Source: DAITBA01 sp036824005
Lineage (GTDB): Bacteria; Pseudomonadota; Gammaproteobacteria; Burkholderiales; Rhodocyclaceae
DNA length: 50,407 bases
NCBI GenBank assembly: GCA_036824005.1
Contig: DAITBA010000022.1
Coordinates: forward strand, 1-50,407
Direction: 5' to 3'
Shown: positions 6,274 to 14,532 of the stretch, one piece after another
Position numbering within the stretch: position 1 is the stretch's first letter
How the letters are laid out: each line of letters starts with the position of its first letter
Notes under the pieces: generated by a model
Databases searched by the model: none
Told to the model about the DNA's origin: nothing
What the model saw: only the letters and a program-made list of their open reading frames with translations
Made by a program: the position numbers and the translations under genes

Positions 6274-9200
6274 TCAGCCAAGCCGAGCCATCACCTCGCC
6301 CACGGCGCGGGCGCGCGCCTTGACGTCGGGGCAGCTCACGCTTACCGCCAGTTTGTCCGGGCCGGCCAGCTTGTAGTTGCGGTCCTTCTGGATCAGCTCG
6401 ATGATGCGTGCCGGATCGATCGGCGGGTTGGGCACGAACTGCAACTGAATGCGGCTTTCGCTGGCGTCCACCTTCTGGATGCCCAGGGGCCGGGCGAGGA
6501 TGCGTAGCCGATGGGTCTCGATCAGGGCCTGCGCCGGCGGCGGCAGCCGGCCGAAGCGGTCGATCAGCTCCTCCTGCACGCCTTGCAGGGCGTCGGCATC
6601 CTCGCAGTTGGCCAGGCGCTTGTAGAGGCTCAGGCGTTCCTGGATGTCGCTGCAGTAGTCGCTGGGCAGCAGGGCCGGCGTGTGCAGGTTGATCTCGGAA
6701 GTCACCGCCAGCGGCCGCAGCAGGTCCGGCTCCTTGCCCTCCTTGAGCGCCTTCACCGCCGTCATCAGCATTTCCGTGTACAGACTGAATCCGACCTCCT
6801 GAATCTCGCCGCTCTGGGCCTCGCCCAGCACCTCGCCGGCGCCGCGGATTTCCAGGTCGTGCATAGCGAGGAAAAAGCCCGAACCCAGTTCCTCCATCAT
6901 CTGGATTGCTTCCAGGCGCTTTCGCGCCTGGGCCGTCGGCTGTGCCTCGTGATGGGTCAGCAGGTAGGCATAGGCCTGGTGGTGGGAGCGCCCGACGCGG
7001 CCGCGCAACTGGTGCAGCTGCGCCATGCCGAACTTGTCGGCACGATTGATGATGATGGTATTGGCGTGGGGGTTGTCGATGCCGGTCTCGATGATGGTCG
7101 TACACAGCAGCAGGTTGGCGCGCTGCTGGGTGAATTCGCGCATCACCCGCTCCAGCTCGCGCTCCGGCAACTGGCCGTGGCCGACGACGATGCGCGCTTC
7201 CGGCAGCAGCCGCGACAGCCGCTCGTGCATCGTGGCAATGGTCTCGACCTCGTTGTGCAGAAAATAGACCTGGCCGCCGCGCTTGAACTCGCGCAGTACC
7301 GCTTCGCGGATCAGGCCGTCGGAGTAGCGGGAAACGAAGGTCTTGATGGCGAGCCGCTTTTCGGGCGCGGTGGCGATGACCGAGAAGTCCCGCAGCCCCT
7401 CCAGGGACAGGCTGAGCGTGCGCGGGATGGGCGTGGCGGTCAGTGTCAGCACGTCGACTTCCGCCCGCAGCGCCTTCAGCGCCTCCTTCTGGCGCACGCC
7501 GAAGCGATGCTCCTCGTCGATGATGACCAGGCCGAGGCGCTGGAACTTCACGTCCTTCTGCAGCAGGCGATGGGTGCCGATGACGATGTCGATCCGGCCG
7601 GCAGCGATATCTTGCAGGGCCTGCGCCTGCTCCTTGGCGCTCCGAAAGCGCGACAGCTCGGCGAGCTTCACCGGCCAGTCGGCGAAGCGGTCGGTAAAAG
7701 TCTGAAAATGCTGCTCGGCCAATAGTGTGGTGGGCGTCAGGATGGCCACCTGTTTGCCGTCCAGCACTGCCACGCAGGCGGCACGCAACGCCACCTCGGT
7801 CTTGCCGAAACCGACGTCGCCGCAGACGAGCCGGTCCATGGGTCTGCCGGAACGCATGTCGTTGACCACGGCCTCGATGGCGGCCGCCTGGTCCGCGGTT
7901 TCCTCGAAACCGAAACCGTCGGCGAAGGCTTCCAGGTCGTGGGCTTTGAACTGGAACGTGTACCCCTGGCGCGCCGCGCGCCGCGCGTAAAGGTCGAGGA
8001 GCTCGGCGGCCGTGTCGCGCACCTGCTGCGCCGCCTTGCGCTTGGCCTTGTCCCATTGCCCGCTGCCCAGCTTGTGCAGCTCGACCGCTTCCGCGGGCGC
8101 GCCGCTGTAGCGGTTGATGAGCTGCAGCTGGGACACGGGTACGTAGAGCTTGTCGCCGCCCGCGTATTCAAGATGGATGAACTCGGTTTCGCCTTCGCCC
8201 AGATCCATGTGCACCAGCCCGAGATAGCGGCCGATGCCATGCTGGACATGCACCACGGGATCGCCGATCTTCAGTTCGGTGAGGTCGCGCAGCCAGGCAT
8301 CGACGCTCGCCTTGTGCGCCTCGCGTTTGCCGCGGGGCCGGGCGGTGGCGACGTAGAGTTCGTTCTCGGTGATCAGCGCCAGCCTTGCCTCGGGCAGCTG
8401 GAAGCCGCTCGACAGCGGGCCGACGCCCAGCATCAGCGGTGCATCGGCGCTGCGGAAGGCGGCGAAATCGGCGCAGGGCGCCGGCGTCAGGCCATACTCG
8501 TGCAGATATTCGAGGATGGTTTCGCGCCGGCCGGGCGATTCCGCGACGAGCAGCACGCGCCCGGCGAAGCCGTGGCAGAAGTCCTTCAGCTTGTGCAGTG
8601 GATCGTCGGCGCGCCGCTCGACGGCGACGTCGGGCAGTGGCGCCGCCATGGACGATGCATGCGTGGCACCGGCGGGGGACAAACCGATGCGCGGAAACCG
8701 GTTCGCCGCGACGAAGAATTGCTCCTCGTTCAAGAAAAGATCGTCCGGCGGCAGGAGGGGATGGGTGCGGTCCCCGCCCAGCAGTTGGAACCTGCTCTTC
8801 GTATCCCGCCAGAATTCCTGGATCGCGGCGGTCACGTCGCCGTGCACGCAGATCACCGCCGCTTTGGGCAGGTAGTCGAACAGCAGGGCGGTGGACTCGA
8901 AAAACAACGGCAGGTAGTACTCGATGCCGGCGGGGGCGATGCCGTTGCTGACGTCCTTGTAGATGGCGCAGCGCGACGGATCGCCTTCGAACACCTCGCG
9001 GAAGCGGGTGCGGAAGCGCGTCCGGCCGGCCTCGTCGAGCGGAAACTCGCGCGCCGGCAGCAGGCGGATCTCCGGCACCGGGTAGAGGGTGCGCTGGTTG
9101 TCCACGTCGAAGGTGCGGATGCTCTCGATGTCGTTGTCGAACAGATCGATGCGCAGCGGCAGGACACTGCCCATGGGAAAGAGATCGATCAGCCCGCCGC

Positions 9201-9705
9201 GCACGCTGTATTCGCCCGGGGACACCACTTGGGTGACATGCTGGTAGCCGGCCAGCGTCAGTTGCGCGCGCAGTGCCTCGACATCGAGCCGGCTGCCCTG
9301 TTTGAGGAAGAAGGTGAAGGCCGCCAGGTACTCGACCGGCGCGAAACGATACAGAGCAGTCGTCGCCGGAACGAGGGCGATGTCACACTCGCCGCGACCG
9401 ATGCCGTACAACGTCGCCAGCCGCTCGGAAATCAGGTCCTGGTGGGGGGAGAAACTGTCGTAGGGCAGGGTTTCCCAGTCGGGCAGCAGATGCACCCGCA
9501 GCGCCGGATCGAACCAGGAGATCTCCTCCCGCAGGCGCTGGGCATCGAGCGGGTTGGCCGTGATTACCGCCAGCGGCCGGCCCTGACCCGCGAACCATGC
9601 CAGCGCCAGCGCATCGGCCGAGCCGGCCAACGGTGGCAATGTCTGACGCCGATCATTGTCAGCCGACCGAAGTTGCGGCAACAATGCCTGCAGGGAAGCG
9701 TTCAT
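6274..9705 (-). CDS. mfd: transcription-repair coupling factor Mfd
   Basis: A 1143-residue protein, normal length for Mfd. It displaces stalled RNA polymerase at DNA lesions and recruits UvrA. In order: an N-terminal UvrB-like module (LLPDWETLPYDSFSPHQDLI; start at 9705, MNASLQALLP), a CarD-like RNA-polymerase-interaction domain (VQHGIGRYLGLVHMD), the translocase with Walker A GDVGFGKTE near residue 630 and the DEEH box (IIDEEHRFGVRQKE) near 728, then the TRG and C-terminal autoinhibitory regions. The frame stays open about 180 codons upstream, but that part overlaps the divergent phosphoribosyltransferase and is rejected. A TATAAT-like -10 lies upstream at 9752-9757. Confidence 0.97.
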   Translation of the reverse strand: MNASLQALLPQLRSADNDRRQTLPPLAGSADALALAWFAGQGRPLAVITANPLDAQRLREEISWFDPALRVHLLPDWETLPYDSFSPHQDLISERLATLYGIGRGECDIALVPATTALYRFAPVEYLAAFTFFLKQGSRLDVEALRAQLTLAGYQHVTQVVSPGEYSVRGGLIDLFPMGSVLPLRIDLFDNDIESIRTFDVDNQRTLYPVPEIRLLPAREFPLDEAGRTRFRTRFREVFEGDPSRCAIYKDVSNGIAPAGIEYYLPLFFESTALLFDYLPKAAVICVHGDVTAAIQEFWRDTKSRFQLLGGDRTHPLLPPDDLFLNEEQFFVAANRFPRIGLSPAGATHASSMAAPLPDVAVERRADDPLHKLKDFCHGFAGRVLLVAESPGRRETILEYLHEYGLTPAPCADFAAFRSADAPLMLGVGPLSSGFQLPEARLALITENELYVATARPRGKREAHKASVDAWLRDLTELKIGDPVVHVQHGIGRYLGLVHMDLGEGETEFIHLEYAGGDKLYVPVSQLQLINRYSGAPAEAVELHKLGSGQWDKAKRKAAQQVRDTAAELLDLYARRAARQGYTFQFKAHDLEAFADGFGFEETADQAAAIEAVVNDMRSGRPMDRLVCGDVGFGKTEVALRAACVAVLDGKQVAILTPTTLLAEQHFQTFTDRFADWPVKLAELSRFRSAKEQAQALQDIAAGRIDIVIGTHRLLQKDVKFQRLGLVIIDEEHRFGVRQKEALKALRAEVDVLTLTATPIPRTLSLSLEGLRDFSVIATAPEKRLAIKTFVSRYSDGLIREAVLREFKRGGQVYFLHNEVETIATMHERLSRLLPEARIVVGHGQLPERELERVMREFTQQRANLLLCTTIIETGIDNPHANTIIINRADKFGMAQLHQLRGRVGRSHHQAYAYLLTHHEAQPTAQARKRLEAIQMMEELGSGFFLAMHDLEIRGAGEVLGEAQSGEIQEVGFSLYTEMLMTAVKALKEGKEPDLLRPLAVTSEINLHTPALLPSDYCSDIQERLSLYKRLANCEDADALQGVQEELIDRFGRLPPPAQALIETHRLRILARPLGIQKVDASESRIQLQFVPNPPIDPARIIELIQKDRNYKLAGPDKLAVSVSCPDVKARARAVGEVMARLG

Positions 9706-9751
9706 GCGGGGGAGAGGCCGGAGGAGTGCCGATCTTGCGCAAGAGGCGCGA

Positions 9752-9757
9752 ATTATA
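9752..9757 (-). promoter_or_regulatory. -10 element for mfd
   Basis: TATAAT on the minus strand, 47-52 bases upstream of the mfd start, in the 123-bp gap to the divergent phosphoribosyltransferase gene. No good -35 is seen at 16-18 bases. Confidence 0.4.
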
Positions 9758-9828
9758 AAGGAATCGCGGGGTGCGGCCGGCGGCGAGCCGTGATGTGCTT
9801 GCGCGCCACCCGCCGCGGGGAGGACACG

Positions 9829-10473
9829 ATGATCTTCGAGGATCGCAACCAGGCTGCGCGCCTGCTGGCGGATCGGCTGGCCGACTTCGCGGGGCAAGAT
9901 CCGCTGGTGCTGGCCATTCCGCGGGGCGCCGTGCCCATGGCAAAAATTATCGCCGAACAGCTCGGCGGCGATTTCGACGTCGTGCTGGTGCGCAAGCTCG
10001 GCGCACCGGGCAACCCGGAATTCGCCATCGGCGCCATCGACGAGAGCGGCTGGGCTTATCTGTCGCCCTGGGCAAGGGAAGTCGCCGGCGATGCGCGCTA
10101 CATCGAACAGGTCAAGGAGCGGGAGCTGGCGACGATACGCAAGCGCCGCAATCAGTATTCGCCGCTGCATCCGGCGCGCAATCCGGAAGGCCGTGTGCTC
10201 ATCGTCGTCGACGACGGGCTGGCGACCGGCGCCACCATGATCACGGCGCTGCACGCCCTGCGCCAGAGAAAGCCGGCCAAGCTGATCTGCGCCGTGCCGG
10301 TCGCGCCGCCCGACACCGTGGAGAAGGTGCAGGAATATGCCGATGAAGTCGTGTGCCTTTACGCGTCGGAGGATTTCCGCGCCGTCGGCCAGTTCTATCG
10401 CAATTTCGGCCAGGTGGAGGACGAGGAGGTCATACGTCTACTGGCGGAGCGGCCGGCGGCGCCAGCAGGCTGA
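9829..10473 (+). CDS. phosphoribosyltransferase family protein
   Basis: A 214-residue type I phosphoribosyltransferase fold. The PRPP-binding loop VLIVVDDGLATGATM is at about residues 124-138, and the N-terminal LVLAIPRGAVPMAKIIAEQL and LVRKLGAPGNPEFAIGAI are typical of the stand-alone PRTases that pair with dienelactone-hydrolase domains. The base substrate is unknown. The start at ATG 9829 follows GGGGAGGA. It faces the hydrolase gene at 10600-11244; in some actinobacteria (for example Mycobacterium Rv0571c, from memory) the two domains are one polypeptide, suggesting a shared pathway. Confidence 0.88.
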   Translation: MIFEDRNQAARLLADRLADFAGQDPLVLAIPRGAVPMAKIIAEQLGGDFDVVLVRKLGAPGNPEFAIGAIDESGWAYLSPWAREVAGDARYIEQVKERELATIRKRRNQYSPLHPARNPEGRVLIVVDDGLATGATMITALHALRQRKPAKLICAVPVAPPDTVEKVQEYADEVVCLYASEDFRAVGQFYRNFGQVEDEEVIRLLAERPAAPAG

Positions 10474-10490
10474 TGCAAGACTACTGTGGC

Positions 10491-10581
10491 GCCCGCCTGC
10501 GGCGTTCTCGCTCGCCGAAATGCTCGCCGTACTCACTTGTACTGTCTCGCATTTCGGCTCGCTGCGGCCTTGCAGCCGGGC
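10491..10581. repeat. large imperfect hairpin repeat between convergent genes
   Basis: Two arms of about 33 bases (10491-10523 and 10549-10581) are imperfectly complementary, with the perfect core GCCGAAATGC / GCATTTCGGC. It occupies the gap between the ends of the phosphoribosyltransferase and hydrolase genes and can end transcription from both sides. Hairpins with a GCCGAAATGC core look like an interspersed repeat family, but only one copy is present here. Confidence 0.6.
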
Positions 10582-10599
10582 TTCCTCGCGACGTCTTCC

Positions 10600-11244
10600 T
10601 CAGCCTGCAAGCCAGCGGGTGAACCAGCGCGCCGCATGGTCGGCCACCTGCTCCAGCGTCCCCGGTTCTTCGAACAGGTGGGAGGCGCCGGGCACGATCA
10701 CCAAATCCTTCTCGCAGCGCATCAGCGCCAAGGCCTGCCGATTGAGTTCGATGACCAGGTCATCGTCGCCGCCGACGAGGAGCAGGGTAGGGCTGACGAC
10801 ACCCTGCAAGGGTAGCTTGCCGGCGAGATCCGGGCGCCCGCCCCGGGACACGACCGCGCCGACCTCCTCGCCCAGCTTGGCGGCAGCACGCAGCGCCGCG
10901 GCAGCGCCGGTGCTGGCACCGAAGTAGCCTACCTTCAAGGTATTCGTCTCCGCGCGCCCGGCGAGCCAGTCCGTGGCGGCGAGCAGCCGCTCGGTGAGCA
11001 GGGCGATGTTGAAGCGCAGATCGTAGTCGCGGTCTTCGTGACGCGTGAGCAGGTCGAACAACAGCGTTGCCATGCCGTGCTTCTGCAGGACTTCCGCGAC
11101 GAATACATTCCTCGGGCTGAGGCGGCTGCTGCCGCTGCCATGGGCAAAGGCGACCACCGCGCGCGCCTCGGGCGGCACCGTCAGTGTGCCGTCGAGATAT
11201 ACCTTGCCCGCCGAGATGCTTGCCGCGAACTGGTGATTGTGCAT
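10600..11244 (-). CDS. dienelactone hydrolase-like alpha/beta hydrolase
   Basis: A 214-residue alpha/beta hydrolase. AFAHGSGSSRLSPRN gives the oxyanion region, VGYFGASTGAAAAL the nucleophile elbow (G-S/A-S-T-G with Ser at about residue 116), GGDDDLVI the acid and VPGASHLFEEPG the catalytic His. The start at ATG 11244 (MHNHQF) is preferred; the frame upstream lacks family similarity. No signal peptide, so cytoplasmic. Its tail faces the phosphoribosyltransferase gene; homologues of the two are fused in other bacteria. The natural substrate is unknown. Confidence 0.85.
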   Translation of the reverse strand: MHNHQFAASISAGKVYLDGTLTVPPEARAVVAFAHGSGSSRLSPRNVFVAEVLQKHGMATLLFDLLTRHEDRDYDLRFNIALLTERLLAATDWLAGRAETNTLKVGYFGASTGAAAALRAAAKLGEEVGAVVSRGGRPDLAGKLPLQGVVSPTLLLVGGDDDLVIELNRQALALMRCEKDLVIVPGASHLFEEPGTLEQVADHAARWFTRWLAG

Positions 11245-11255
11245 GTTCGAAGCGG

Positions 11256-12329
11256 TCAGCTTGCCATGCGCACGCGCACCGGAATGCGGTTGCGACCGAA
11301 CTGCCCATGGAAAGCTGCGAAGCGACCGGCCACCGGCACTGCGCAGGCCTTGCAACGGCCGTCGGCGGTCAGCCGGTAGTCGAGGATCTCGTACCAGTCG
11401 CGCACGATGAGCGCCGTTCTGCAGTTCGGGCAGAAGGTGGTGTCGCCCTCGCGGTCATGGACATTGCCTGTATAGACATACTTCAGCCCCGCGGCGAGCG
11501 CGATCCTGCGGGCGCGGGTGAGGGTGGCCGGTGGCGTCGGTTCGATGTCCAGCATCTTGAAATCGGGGTGGAAGGCGCTGAAGTGCAGCGGCACGTCGGT
11601 GCCCAGCTCGCCCGCAATCCAGCGGCACTCAGCCTCGATTTCGGCGTCCGAATCGTTCTTGCCCGGGATGAGCAGGGTCGTGATCTCGAACCAGACGTTG
11701 GTTTCGCGCCGCAGATAGACCAGGGTATCCAGCACCGGCTGCAGATGGGCACCGCACAGCTTGACGTAGAAGTCGTCGGTGAACGCCTTGAGGTCGACAT
11801 TGGCGGCATCCATTTTGGCGAAGAACTCGCGCCGCGGCTGGTCGTGAATGTAGCCTGCGGTGACGGCGACGGTCTGGATGCCGAGCGCATGGCAGGCGTC
11901 GGCGGCATCCAGCGCGTACTCGGCGAAGATGATGGGATCGTTGTAGGTGAAGGCCACGCTCTTGCAGCCGTGATCCGCCGCCGTGCGGGCGATTGACTCG
12001 GGCGACGCCTCGTCCATCAGTCGGTCCATGTCGCGGGACTTGGAGATGTCCCAGTTCTGGCAGAACTTGCACGCCAGGTTGCAGCCGGCCGTGCCGAAGG
12101 AGAAGACGCTGGTCCCGGGGTAAAAGTGGTTGAGGGGTTTCTTCTCGATCGGGTCGATGCAGAAGCCGGAGCTACGGCCGTAGGTGGTCAGGATCATGTC
12201 ATCACCGCTGCGCTGGCGCACGAAGCAGGCGCCGCGCTGGCCTTCGTGCAGCCGGCAGTCGCGCGGACAGAGGTCGCATTGCATGCGACCGTCATCGAGC
12301 ATGTGCCAGTATCGGCCGGGGTAGCTCAT
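11256..12329 (-). CDS. amrS: AmmeMemoRadiSam system radical SAM enzyme
   Basis: A 357-residue radical SAM protein. The SAM cluster motif C83-NLA-C87-KF-C90 follows the FGTAGC strand. The N-terminus carries a second Cys set (C18, C21, C25, C35), and the C-terminus a CPNC / CKAC zinc-ribbon pair, the standard AmrS layout. It forms an operon with amrA and amrB (order amrB-amrA-amrS), starting 1 base after the amrA stop. The reaction of the AmmeMemoRadiSam set is still not established; radical modification of a small substrate or protein is inferred from the family. Confidence 0.93.
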   Translation of the reverse strand: MSYPGRYWHMLDDGRMQCDLCPRDCRLHEGQRGACFVRQRSGDDMILTTYGRSSGFCIDPIEKKPLNHFYPGTSVFSFGTAGCNLACKFCQNWDISKSRDMDRLMDEASPESIARTAADHGCKSVAFTYNDPIIFAEYALDAADACHALGIQTVAVTAGYIHDQPRREFFAKMDAANVDLKAFTDDFYVKLCGAHLQPVLDTLVYLRRETNVWFEITTLLIPGKNDSDAEIEAECRWIAGELGTDVPLHFSAFHPDFKMLDIEPTPPATLTRARRIALAAGLKYVYTGNVHDREGDTTFCPNCRTALIVRDWYEILDYRLTADGRCKACAVPVAGRFAAFHGQFGRNRIPVRVRMAS

Positions 12330-12330
12330 C

Positions 12331-12879
12331 TCAGGGCGCCTCTTTCCACTTTTGCACCTGGTAGCGCGCAAGCTGTACGTCCTTGCTCCAGAAATCCGCC
12401 GGCAAACCTGCCTTGCGCTTGAGCTGGGCGAAAAACTGCCGCGGGTCGGGCAGGCTGTCCCACACCTGCGGCAGGAAAGTCGCGCGATAGCAGTGATGCA
12501 TGAAGATTACGCCATCCACGCCTGGCCGCAAGAGCGCCAGGGCTTGCGCCTCGCTGACGGGCGTCAGGAACTCTGGCGCCGTCAGAAGGGACACCTCCAC
12601 GCGTGTATCGGCGAACTCCTCGGCACGCAACGGCCCAAAGCGCGTGTCGCGAAACGCGGCGGCGAGCGCGTTTTCGCGCACGTCCTGCCCCAAGGGACGA
12701 TGGGCTTCCAGGCTGCCGATGCAGCCGCGCAGCTCGCCATTGCGCATCAGGGTGACGAAGGTGGCGCCCGGGTCTGCGAGCGCCGGATGGGCAGGCAAAT
12801 CGTTCTCGCGCCGGCCGAAGCGCTCGCCGATGGCGCCACGGGCGTGGCGCAGCAGCACGCTGCCGAGTTCGGCGCTCAT
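12331..12879 (-). CDS. amrA: AMMECR1-domain protein, AmmeMemoRadiSam system protein A
   Basis: A 182-residue AMMECR1-domain protein. ATFVTLMRNGELRGCIGSLE is the family hallmark, followed by VRENALAAAFRDTRFGPL and VSLLTAPEFL. The invariant LRGCIG segment forms the likely active or binding site. The start at 12879 overlaps the amrB stop by 4 bases (ATGA), and amrS follows 1 base after its own stop, so the three are translationally linked. Biochemical role unknown in bacteria. Confidence 0.93.
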   Translation of the reverse strand: MSAELGSVLLRHARGAIGERFGRRENDLPAHPALADPGATFVTLMRNGELRGCIGSLEAHRPLGQDVRENALAAAFRDTRFGPLRAEEFADTRVEVSLLTAPEFLTPVSEAQALALLRPGVDGVIFMHHCYRATFLPQVWDSLPDPRQFFAQLKRKAGLPADFWSKDVQLARYQVQKWKEAP

Positions 12880-13685
12880 GCCGCGTGCGGCTCCGCAAAG
12901 GCGAAGGCGCCATAGCCGACCACCCGAGAACGATCGCCGGCGGTGTCGCCGGAGTTGCGCAAGTCGAGCAACCGCGTTTGCATGCCGCGGCGCCGCGCCT
13001 GGAGCAGCAGACCGTTGATCGGCGTCGCGCCGCACGCCTGTTCGTGATCTCGCAGAGGCCGTAGCGCCAGGATGTCGTTTGCGGTATCGCCGTCCAGACG
13101 CTTCGCCACTTGGTACGGGTGATAGTGCGACAGATCGGAGCTTATGACGATCAAGGTCTCCGGCCCGCCCCAAAGCAGATCGAGCACCTGCGATACGTCT
13201 TGGTCGTCGGCGTGACCGACGGCGAAGGGCACCAGCCGGAACCCGGCTAGCAGCGTTTGCAGAAAGGGTAGCTGGACCTCGAGGGAATGCTCCAGGGCAT
13301 GGGCGGTACCGCTTCGGCTTACCTGGGGCAGGCTGAGCGCCGCGGCCATGGCATCGGTATCGAGCGGCACGGCGCCGAGCGGTGTGGCGAACGCCTCGCA
13401 ATCGGGCAGGGCCAGGCCGCGCACCGCGACACGGTGCGCGGGCCCGAGCAGCACGACGCGCCGGACGACGTCGCGCGACGGGCGCAGTTGGGCGTAGGCG
13501 AATCCGGCGGTCGGGCCTGAATAGATGTAGCCGGCATGGGGCACGATGAGCGCCTTGGGAACGGAATGCGCGGCTGGTTGTTCACTCATCCCGCCGCCGA
13601 TGTAACTCTCGACTTCGCGCGCGAGGCTGGGGGCATCGCCCGGATAGAACATGTCGGCAACGGCGGCTGGACGGATCTCCATCAT
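12876..13685 (-). CDS. amrB: Memo-family protein, AmmeMemoRadiSam system protein B
   Basis: A 269-residue Memo-like protein related to class III extradiol dioxygenases. Conserved metal-site histidines are seen in VPHAGYIYSGPTAG (H50), LGPAHR, EHSLEVQLPFLQ and SSDLSHYHPY; the Cys in QACGATPI is also typical. It is the first gene of the amrB-amrA-amrS operon, with ribosome site AGGAGGGG. A start at the second Met is equally possible. A good sigma-70 promoter lies just upstream. Confidence 0.93.
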   Translation of the reverse strand: MMEIRPAAVADMFYPGDAPSLAREVESYIGGGMSEQPAAHSVPKALIVPHAGYIYSGPTAGFAYAQLRPSRDVVRRVVLLGPAHRVAVRGLALPDCEAFATPLGAVPLDTDAMAAALSLPQVSRSGTAHALEHSLEVQLPFLQTLLAGFRLVPFAVGHADDQDVSQVLDLLWGGPETLIVISSDLSHYHPYQVAKRLDGDTANDILALRPLRDHEQACGATPINGLLLQARRRGMQTRLLDLRNSGDTAGDRSRVVGYGAFAFAEPHAA

Positions 13686-13710
13686 GGTCGGCCCCTCCTG
13701 AAGTTACTCT

Positions 13711-13739
13711 TTTATATGAGCCCGGCGCGAGCAATTCAA
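13711..13739 (-). promoter_or_regulatory. sigma-70 promoter of the amrBAS operon
   Basis: On the minus strand TTGAAT (-35), 17 bases, then TATAAA (-10), with a start point expected about 20 bases before the amrB start codon. Both spacing and hexamers are close to consensus, making this one of the clearest promoters in the window. Confidence 0.7.
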
Positions 13740-13805
13740 GGGCCGGGAGCAGCGATCTCGGCGAGCGTTGATTTATGTCATGCCGGGGCGCCGACGGCCC
13801 GGAGG

Positions 13806-13833
13806 TTTGCCGGCAATGCCTATTCGCTACAAT
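13806..13833 (+). promoter_or_regulatory. promoter of ispD-ispF-thpR, possibly leaderless
   Basis: TTTGCC (13806-13811), 16 bases, then TACAAT (13828-13833). The usual distance from -10 to start point would place transcription initiation on or next to the A of the ispD ATG (13840), leaving no room for a ribosome binding site. Confidence 0.45.
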
Positions 13834-13839
13834 GCCGCC

Positions 13840-14532
13840 ATGACCCGCTACGTTGCCCTCGTGCCCGCAGCCGGCAGTGGCGCCCGCATGGGAGATGAAC
13901 TGCCGAAGCAGTATTTGCCGCTGGCTGGACGACCCCTGCTGTACCACGCCCTGGATGCGCTGTGCGCGAATGCGGCGGTCGCACGGGTGTACGTCGTGCT
14001 GGCAGTCGATGACCGGCGCTGGCAGCAATACGACTGGACGGCGTTGAGCGCCAAGCTCCGCCCGCTGTTCTGCGGCGGCCCGACGAGGGCGGCAAGTGTC
14101 CTGGCCGGCTTGCGGACCATCGCGAGCGAACTGGCAGGCGACGACTGGGTGCTGGTGCACGATGCGGCGCGCCCCTGCCTGTCGGCGGCGCAACTGGAGC
14201 GTCTCGTGCGCGAGCTGGCGGAGGATCCGGTGGGCGGCATTCTTGCCGCGCCGGTGGCCGACACCCTCAAGCGCGCCGACGCGTCGCAGTGCATCGAGGC
14301 AACGATCGCGCGCGACGCGCTGTGGCAGGCCCAGACGCCGCAGATGTTCCGCTACGGTGTGCTGAGGCGGGCGCTGGAAGCTACGCAGGAGGTGACCGAC
14401 GAGGCCGGCGCGGTGGAGGCCCTGGGGCTGCGGCCGCGGCTTGTCGCCAGCGACACGACCAACCTCAAGGTGACCTACCCGAGCGACCTGCCGCTGGCTG
14501 AATGGATCCTGGGTCGGCCGGGGAGACGATGA
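13840..14532 (+). CDS. ispD: 2-C-methyl-D-erythritol 4-phosphate cytidylyltransferase
   Basis: A 230-residue enzyme of the MEP isoprenoid pathway, joining CTP and methylerythritol phosphate. It shows the nucleotidyltransferase loop LVPAAGSGARMGDELPKQYL at the N-terminus, GPTRAASVLAGL, VLVHDAARPCL, and QTPQMFRYGVL and VTDEAGAVEALG near the end. The start at ATG 13840 is chosen because the conserved loop begins 5 residues later; the frame upstream is not conserved. It overlaps ispF by 4 bases. Confidence 0.96.
   Translation: MTRYVALVPAAGSGARMGDELPKQYLPLAGRPLLYHALDALCANAAVARVYVVLAVDDRRWQQYDWTALSAKLRPLFCGGPTRAASVLAGLRTIASELAGDDWVLVHDAARPCLSAAQLERLVRELAEDPVGGILAAPVADTLKRADASQCIEATIARDALWQAQTPQMFRYGVLRRALEATQEVTDEAGAVEALGLRPRLVASDTTNLKVTYPSDLPLAEWILGRPGRR

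Noticed and set aside
6511..9705. Long plus-strand frames across mfd
   Set aside because: Leu/Val/Gln-rich mirror translations of the mfd codons without starts, ribosome sites or recognisable motifs.
9706..10254. N-terminal extension of about 180 codons on mfd
   Set aside because: It runs antisense through the phosphoribosyltransferase gene and has no similarity to Mfd, whose normal N-terminus begins at 9705.
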